From positions 94,248,784-94,312,783 of the forward strand of contig OZ035962.1 in the NCBI GenBank assembly GCA_964034945.1: a stretch of DNA of 64,000 bases, given 5' to 3'. The notes below the pieces were generated by a model. The model made no database searches. It saw nothing but the letters and a program-made list of their open reading frames with translations, and was not told the origin of the DNA. Numbering within the stretch: the stretch's first letter is position 1; every line of letters starts with the position of its first letter. This stretch comes from Chrysopilus asiliformis. Lineage: Eukaryota; Arthropoda; Insecta; Diptera; Rhagionidae. Of the stretch, positions 57,000 to 64,000 are shown in pieces. Made by a program: the position numbers and the translations under genes.

Positions 57000-57766
57000 C
57001 TTAAAATGTTTAAACAATTTACGATTTTGGCTTTTAATTGATCTTTGCGGTTCAAACCTTTTAACGATAAAACGTTTAACATTATTCGACATAGGGCGGT
57101 GTTGTTAAAGGCATCACTTATGAACTAAAAGTGACTCATGGGGCGGAGCACAGGAGCTGAATTTCGCAATTTTGCGGATTTTTTCCGACTTTTTTTGTGG
57201 TAATTGCAACTATGCTCTGTTGTCATGACTAAAGTCCAAAAAAGATGCATCATTCTTGAGAAAACTCCCTTATTATGCCTAAAAGTATGGAAAAAAGTTT
57301 GTCACGCGTCCAAAAAATCGATTTTATCTGATTTTGTTATGTTGGTTTTTTTTTCTTATTTTCCAAGTTCATGGTTTATTCTTGTCTTCAACATTGTTTG
57401 AACATGACATTGATTTATTTTTATTTTTTCTATAATGGATTTTTTTTTGTAGCAAATGTATGATAAATGTAAAATGATAAAATTTTTCACATATCGATAT
57501 TTTTAATAACATAATAGTTTAACTAAATTTTATTAGGCGTTTAGATACGTTTTTTTTGAAAAAAGAGAAAATTTGGACCCAAAAACCATATTATCCTTTT
57601 CCCTTTTTAAAAGCTAAATATAAAGTTAAAAAATAAAACAATTACCAAAGATTTTGTCGTGTAGAATAGGTTCTAAAACACTCATAAAAATCACCCTTTA
57701 AAAAAGAAAAGTAGAAAACATTTAGGTTATAGATTTGGACTTGTAGCAAAAACCAAAGAGAACAAT
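57000..57766. other. Gene-free stretch
   Basis: Upstream of the chitin deacetylase gene. No coding or repeat ends were recognised. Confidence 0.35.
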
Positions 57767-58098
57767 ATATCCGTGAGTTTGAAACACCTTAAGTTTGCAA
57801 GAAACATAGAATTGTTTTTTTTATAAATATGGTTAATCACTGATTTTTCATTTCTCAAAATTTAGGTTTTTTTGGTTAGTAAAATTTTTTTGGTTCTTTC
57901 AAAACTCATTCAGTTGTCCTGGATTTCTCGAACGATTGGCTAGGGGAAATTAGGACCCATTCGGCAATGCCTTTTTCACAATGACGAAATTTCCCGGAAA
58001 CAGAAATGATAAATATAAACCAATACAATTCCAGTGATTGAAATAAATTCTGACAGTTCGTGTTTTGAGGTTAAACGAGGAACAAATGTTTTATACCG
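57767..58098 (+). repeat. Direct duplication, copy 1 (~330 bp)
   Basis: From ATATCCGTGAGTTTGAAACA to CGAGGAACAAATG it is almost the same as 59360-59690, in the same orientation about 1.6 kb away. The copy is followed by repeat X. Open frames are absent. Confidence 0.85.
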
Positions 58099-58755
58099 GA
58101 CTAGCAGACCCGTCGTTTGCAGCTAAAAGTTTTTTGTATAAATTTTAGAATGCCAAAAAACCATAAATAACTTAAAAAGTTTTGGGAAAAACGTTATTAC
58201 AGGACCTTCCGCTTTGAATTTTGAAAATCTAACACCATATTCGTGATCAGCGACCCCAAAAACCCCCTAATGCCATTTTTTCCCGGAAGAAATGGGAAAA
58301 AGGATATTTGCGTTATCCTTACAGGACCTTTCGTTTTGAGTTTTGAAAATCTAACAACGGATTCGTAATCAGCGACCTCGAAAACCCCCTAATGCCATTT
58401 TTTCCCGGAAGAAATGGGAAAAAGGATATTTGCGTTATCCTTACAGGACATTCCGTTTTGAATTTTGAAAATCTAACACCGGATTCGAAATCAGCGACCC
58501 CGAAAACCCCCGAGTGAAACTTTTCAGCCTTCTATTGAGCAGGATTCATGGCGAAAATCACAGTTGAAAAACACCCAAACCCCCTTTACCCCCCGTTCAC
58601 CCCCTTAGGGGTAAAATTTCGGAAAACCCCGCCTTAGTGAGCGCCTATGCGTTGGTTGGGACCGACTGTGAAAGTTTCAAGTCTCTAGCTTCAGGGGTTT
58701 GGGCTGGGCGTTGATGAGTCAGTCAGGTTAAACGATTTTATATATAGAGAAGATA
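58099..58755 (+). mobile_element. Tandem-unit repeat family X, copy 2
   Basis: It starts GACTAGCAGACCCGTCG. A 122-bp unit (containing ATGCCATTTTTTCCCGGAAG and GATATTTGCGTTATCCTTAC) repeats nearly three times over about 58190-58510. It ends with TTTATATATAGAGA. The layout (start motif, tandem units, simple AT tail) matches copy 1, but the repeated unit is different in sequence. Confidence 0.6.
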
Positions 58756-58770
58756 ACATCATTTATTTCC

Positions 58771-59144
58771 GCGTCTATTTCATACGCAGGGCAAATTGCC
58801 GGGCATTTCATATTTCAGCATGGCACAGAATAATTTGATTTTACAGCCCAATATAACTATTATCAAGGCCCTGTTATACCAATCACTGAAAAATTAAAAA
58901 AAAAAGTCTAAAGCTTACTTACTATGACGATCCTCAATATTCAAAAGGAAAATCTCATTTAAAAAATAACTAGCAAGATATGAAATGCAGGGCAAATAAA
59001 TAAAAGCTATTTTACGACATTTCAAAAACTATTAATTTTAGAAACAGCAGGGCAACGAGTTTCTTATTTTCTCATCAAAACCCACTGTTTTTGATTGACC
59101 TGCAAGCAGCATGGCAAAACTTGCCCTGCGTATGAAATAGACGT
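58771..59144. mobile_element. MULE-like MITE with 9-bp duplication
   Basis: TIRs GCGTCTATTTCATACGCAGG (left) and the inverse at the right (ending AATAGACGT). TTTATTTCC flanks both sides (58762-58770 and 59145-59153), a 9-bp duplication typical of Mutator-like elements. The interior repeats GCAGGGCAA/TTGCCCTGC motifs and has no transposase. Confidence 0.78.
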
Positions 59145-59359
59145 TTTATTTCCGTCGTCATTTTTACACATGAATTGAGGTTATGTAATTCTTCAATTTG
59201 ACATTTGCTCAGCTACTGAGCGGAGTTCTTTTACGCTCAGAAAAAATGTGAGCTGCTCAGTTGAGCCGCTCTGTAGCGATTGCGTTCAGTAACTGAGCAC
59301 CTTTTTCGCTCTAGAGCGATGCTGAGCGGCTCAGGTCGCTGAATGCACCCAATTCCATT

Positions 59360-59690
59360 ATATCCGTGAGTTTGAAACACCGTAAGTTTGCAAGAAACAT
59401 AGAATTGTTTTTCATAAATATGGTTGATCATTAATTTTTCATTTCTCAAAATTTAGGTTTTTATGGTCAGTAAAATTTATTTGGTTCTTTCAAAACTCAT
59501 TCAGTTGTCCTGGATTTCTCGAACGATTGGCTAGGGGAAATTAGGACCCATTCGACAATGCCTTTTTCACAATGAAGACATTTTCCGGAAACAGAAATGA
59601 TAAATGTAAACCAATACACAATTCCAGTGATTGAAATAAATTCTGACAGTTCGTGTTTTGAGGTTAAACGAGGAACAAATGTTTTTATAC
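59360..59690 (+). repeat. Direct duplication, copy 2 (~330 bp)
   Basis: Second copy of 57767-58098. It runs straight into the truncated Helentron-like copy D. Confidence 0.85.
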
Positions 59691-60074
59691 GGGATTGTGG
59701 CCGCACGGATTGAGCTAGAGACTTGAGATTTTACGCAGATTCGTGTTTCGTAAAATTCGAGGCTAAGTTCGTGGTGCATGGGCAAAAATGGACCATTAGG
59801 GGGGGTACCCCCCATACGAACGAAAACGTTTTTTGTGAATATCTCAAAAACGGTGCATCTTATCAAAAAAGTGCAAGAACAAAAGTTATTTAGGACATGA
59901 TTCTACATAAAACTCCCATACATAAAAATCCGATTGGAATAAATTTTATAAAATTCTTATTGGAAAGTTTGACTTCACTGGAATTTTGGTACAAATGTTC
60001 GAATTTTGATACGAATATCACCATACGGGTTTTCAATAATTGCCAGATTGGCAATTATAGCTTTTGTTATGTTT
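59682..60074 (+). mobile_element. Helentron-like element, copy D, internally deleted
   Basis: The 3' part, hairpin and AGCTTTTGTTATGTTT end are intact. The 5' part jumps from TTTTTATAC directly to GGGATTGTGGCCGCACGGAT, deleting the microsatellite and its left neighbour. Confidence 0.7.
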
Positions 60075-62168
60075 ATGCTTTTCGGCTGCATACTGAAATT
60101 TCTAAAGCAGGTCCGTAATCAATTTTTGAAATCCATTTCATTCGTTTTAAAAAAGTATGTTTTAAATAGCTTTTAGAGATACTAAGTTTGTAGACAAGTA
60201 AATATAACGTCTTTAAATTTATAGTTTTGCTGGTAAAAAACTCGAAAAAATGATTCTTGAAATTTAGAGATATATTCAGCGTTTCATATTGATTCACTAC
60301 GAAATCCATTTCAGGCAAAATTATGAGTCAATTGAGCATTGATACAAATGAGGAAATTTCAAAATTCAAAGTAGAATGTTTTGATGTGAAGCAAAGTGAA
60401 AATAACAGTGTGTTTTTATAACACTTTTTGAAAACAATAAATGTGCAAAGTTTCAATAGCTGTCTTTGAGAAAACGTATCTATACGTTTCACCTATTTTT
60501 ATATGGAAATAACGTACTGGAAAGAACTGTCGTTACCACCTTAAGACTACAACTACAACTGTGTAATCATTTAATCGTAAATCTTTTTAAAAAGCGTATA
60601 ATACCTGACTTCTCTTTAAAATGATGTTTACCTTTTTATCTCTTTTGCAATGTTTAAACTTTCTGTCCTTTACGTTATTTGCCATTTAAACGACAATTTT
60701 GTTTACAGTTTAGTTTAATTCTTTTTACCATTTTTATCCTTTATTGTACTTTTTTGCTCTACCAAAGAGCATAAACTGTATGTATAGGTATGTTGTTTGA
60801 ACGATTACACTAAAGCTCGAATGATTAAAAAAAGTGCATATGGGAAGATATAAAACTCTTTTTCAACGCTTCAGGATTTTGTTAACATGGACTGCCGAAG
60901 GACCTACCATATTGCATTACATTAATCCTCATATAGACGGACATGGAAAATGCTTATAACGTCGATGATGATATTTTTCACTAAAGAAAACACAATGAAA
61001 AACTTGTAACTGAAAAGCTCTCTCAAATGTATGGTAGATAGATCCCATGAAATTTTTTTAGAGATGGAAACTTGTCCGCCGGATCTTGGAGTATTTTAAG
61101 GATAAGACGATATAGCTATTGAGAAGAATGAAAAGTTTAAAAATGGGATAACACAGGTGCTGTTCCAAATCTGACTTCACCGTCAGTTTGAGCTTTAAGT
61201 TCAGTTTCAGGTCTTTCTGAATAGTCCTTTACGAAAATATCTTCATACTTGTATGGTCGTTTGCTGTAAGCAATTTTCCGACGTATACTTACTTCGGCAC
61301 CCCTTTAGTCCTTTGAATATGTTTAAAGCAGGATTCCTCATTTCTTTCCCGTTTTATTCTTTTCTTCTCAAACATTTCCGTGTACTCCTTATGCAAAGTA
61401 GATTTATCTACCGTTGAGGGATGAATCAGGGACCCCGAGATTTATAAAAGTTTCCTCAGATAACATATTTTTCTTATTAGGTGATTTTTTTTCATTTTCC
61501 CGGCTGATATTTGGTTTGGGTGCACAATTTAGACGGGGGAAAACTTCAGTTTTCCGGCTGTGTTGGAATGAGTTTTTCAACGTCTATGACAACAATGAAG
61601 ATGACGACGATGTCGACGGAAGATGGTAACGTTAGGGCACTGTGAAAGTTCTGGACAGTTATTGCCGTTGATAAAGTTCATAAGATTGCAGTAATATTGT
61701 CGAAGGGCTAAAGCGACATTATTCGCAATGAGTTTCCTTACATTCATAGTTTTTTATCATTTTTTCTGTTGGATGTCGCTAAATGGAATGTTATTGAACT
61801 AAAAGTTTTGTTGTCGTTTAGTTGATTTCATACAAACAGATCAACTGATTAGAATAACATCAAAATAATTTTTCCCATTTTCAAATTTCCATGAATTTCT
61901 ACAGATAACATTCTCCGAAATTTGCTATTCATTTGTACCGGATTTCTCCTGAGACAAAATTAAATATTTTGAGATTAGATATGATTTTAAGCTTTCACGA
62001 TTGTTATATTCGAGAGAAAGTGCAAATGACAACCGCTTGAAAACAGATTTGTCCGATTTTTATTGATATCTTGCGCAAAATTCTCGGAAAAACTATGTCT
62101 GTAAGTGTCTAATGGCATGCTATGATAAAATCGCAATTTATGTCTAATCGACACATAAAATAACGATT
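60075..62168. other. Gene-free stretch
   Basis: No supported gene, RNA or element was recognised. Confidence 0.35.
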
Positions 62169-62752
62169 AAAACATAACAAAAGCTATAATTGCCAATCTG
62201 GCAATTATTGAAAACCCGTATGGTGATTTAAGTGAACAGCGAACAGTTGTATCAAAATTCCACTTTGAGTCAAATTTTCCAATAAGATTTTTTAAAATGT
62301 ATTCCAATCGGATTTTGATGTATGGGAGTTTTATGTAGAATCATATCCTAAATAACTTTTATTCTTGGACTTTTTTGATAAAATTCACCGTTTTTGAGAT
62401 ATTGAGAAAAAAAGTTTTCGTTCGTATGGGGGGTACCCCCCCTAATGGTCCATTTTTGTCCATTAACAAACTTAGCCTCACATTTTACGAAAAACGGATC
62501 TGTGCAAAATTTCAAGTCTCTAGTTCAATCCGTGCGCCTGCAATCCGCGCCACAGACAGACAGACGGACGGACGGACGGACGGACAGACAGACAGACAGA
62601 CAGACGGACGGACATGTTAAATTCAACTTTTTTTTATCATTCTAAACACAATGGTGTAATTCATTTTTTTGTGTGATGACGGGATCTTGGCGTTACAAAC
62701 GGTAAGGCAAATCTAATATACCCTTTGGTTTCACCATACGGGTATAAAAAAA
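62169..62752 (-). mobile_element. Helentron-like non-autonomous element, copy E
   Basis: Full length, in reverse orientation: AAACATAACAAAAGCT start, hairpin, microsatellite at 62553-62616 and CACCATACGGGTATAAAAA end. It inserted in a T/A run without target duplication. Confidence 0.75.
62553..62616. repeat. (GACR)n microsatellite in copy E
   Basis: About 16 units of GACA/GACG with an ACGG-rich middle. Confidence 0.9.
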
Positions 62753-63225
62753 TCGAAGGCTTTACTGAGAAAAATAGCAGATTTTCGTTTATTTGAAGGA
62801 GGAAAACTTTCTCTTTGCCACCGAAACTCTTCCTCTCCCAACTAAAGTTTTTCCCTGGGGACCATTCGTATTCCTCGCAACAAACAACTAAAAAATGGTG
62901 TGTCTTTCCGAAAGAAATTTTTGGCGTTAGGTGTCTAACTAATCTGGAATTAAAAACGAAATTGCAAATGTTACAAGATGTTAACAAATATTCAACTCTA
63001 CGAGAGAAACTGATTTGTTTGTCGAGAAAAAAAGTTCTTTTGCTAGAACCCAAACCGAAGGAAAATCTTCCTCAAGTAAACAAATTTGGAACGCGAAGTG
63101 AAACGCGAATCAAGTTTTCTATTGGTCACTGAAATAAAGTTTTTATTTATTTTTTCTCTGAAGTTTGCTTGTTCAAGGATAACTGATCAAATTTGTTTAG
63201 TACATTCACATATGCCTCTACTGAA
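62753..63225. other. Short gene-free stretch
   Basis: Frames are open on both strands (62815-63132 plus, 62661-63053 minus) but overlap each other and have no domain. Confidence 0.35.
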
Positions 63226-63298
63226 GTCTCCTTGGAGCAATCGGTAACGACGACAGACTTGTAACTGTAAGGTCCAAAGTTCGATTCCCGGCTGTAAC
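63226..63298 (+). tRNA. tRNA-like sequence (pseudogene or SINE head)
   Basis: 73 bases with GTCTCCTTGGAGCAATCGGT at the start (A-box-like AGCAATCGGTAACG), an anticodon-arm-like CAGACTTGTAACTG (TGT in a CTTGTAA loop) and a good B box GGTTCGATTCCC-like (GTTCGATTCCC at 63279-63289). The acceptor and D stems do not pair well, and the anticodon stem allows only four pairs. It is therefore a decayed tRNA or the head of a tRNA-derived SINE, not a working gene. Confidence 0.4.
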
Positions 63299-63348
63299 TT
63301 AAAATCCGTTCCAGTCTTTAACAAATTAAAATTTACAATACTCTAGGT

Positions 63349-63565
63349 CAGTGGTTTCCAAACTATATTTTACCATGGCTCCCTTAAAAATATTTGAACC
63401 GTTATGTTTGCTACGGGGTAAGGGTAGCATCAGTAGCATAGTAGTTAATATGTACCTATATGTTACGTATTGTATTAGCTGCACGTGCACTTTTTTTTGT
63501 CAATACTGGCTAATATTCGCGCCTCCCCTTAGACTAGTCCACGCCTCCCAGTTTGGAAAACGCTG
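63349..63565. mobile_element. Small hAT MITE with exact 8-bp duplication
   Basis: A 217-bp element starts CAGTGGTTTCCAAACT and ends AGTTTGGAAAACGCTG. CTCTAGGT flanks both sides (63341-63348 and 63566-63573). Its ends match those of 27007-27455. Confidence 0.88.
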
Positions 63566-63962
63566 CTCTAGGTAATCTATAGTATTGTAAATTTAAATTT
63601 TACCGGTGTATGTTCTTTGTTAAAAATAGACAAACCTTGCAAATGTCATATTTTTATTAATACACTTAAAGTTTGGCTATAAGGGCCAAATAATTTGGTT
63701 TAGGAGGGAAATAGTTTACTTGTCGAAAAATTGGCTTGACTCAAGTAAACTGTTTTTGCTCAATGTAATTTCGTTGATGATCTAAAATGTACTATCCCCT
63801 CCAATCTCCCACACAAAAATCGAAAACGTTTTTTTCCTTTTCTAGTACTGACGGTCAATGTTTTTGTCTGTTAGTACTAGAAAACCTGCGGGCTGGCATT
63901 TTTTTGTATCTGATTTTTGTTAAAAAAAAACTCCAAACCGTACCTCTATTTGAAAAAAATCA

Positions 63963-64000
63963 GGGCACCAATCATGTATTCCGACGCGTCTCTGTCTTTC
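63963..64000. mobile_element. Palindromic MITE family, copy 4 (cut by window end)
   Basis: GGGCACCAATCATGTATTCC and following GACGCGTCTCTGTCTTTC match the left end of the copy at 40018. The rest lies beyond the window. Confidence 0.75.

Overview
The window is AT-rich, intron-bearing animal DNA, almost certainly from an insect. It has a secreted chitin deacetylase, introns of about 50-60 bp with canonical GT-AG ends, an irritans-type mariner transposon and a TATA/Inr arthropod core promoter. The short introns suggest a dipteran, perhaps a nematoceran, but that is inference.

Genes. Two genes can be modelled fully, both on the minus strand. The first (45398-53070) is a 12-exon gene for a 975-residue Rho-family guanine nucleotide exchange factor. 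It has two consecutive DH-PH modules that share intron positions, so it looks like an internal module duplication. The second (55403-56866) is a 3-exon gene for a 392-residue secreted chitin deacetylase of the short class without a chitin-binding domain. A THAP-finger fragment (5910-6026) and two candidate exons (6091-6296, 6445-6618) lie just left of the satellite. No confident gene was found in 12-45 kb or after 57 kb.

Satellite. From about 6641 to 12213 there is a 5.6-kb GC-rich array built on a 10-bp unit with a CCGG core. The array switches strand orientation about seven times and carries higher-order duplications in direct and inverted orientation. It is the most unusual object in the window and could be transcribed as long hairpins.

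Mobile DNA. The rest is dense with non-autonomous elements, many with exact ends. These include four hAT elements (8-bp duplications at 19573-20246, 34778-35681, 63349-63565, and a 7/8 match at 27007-27455), pogo-like, PIF/Harbinger-like, piggyBac-like and MULE-like MITEs, a palindromic family with four copies, and a full-length mariner with a single frameshift. There is also an internally deleted Tc1/mariner element in a RhoGEF intron. A Helentron-like family has five young copies carrying (GTCY)n microsatellites plus several older relatives, one of which is split by a younger copy. Two copies of a 0.5-kb TIR element lie in inverted orientation on either side of the RhoGEF gene.

All calls come from reading the sequence; no database search was run. 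Family names for transposons rest on terminal repeats and target-site duplications.
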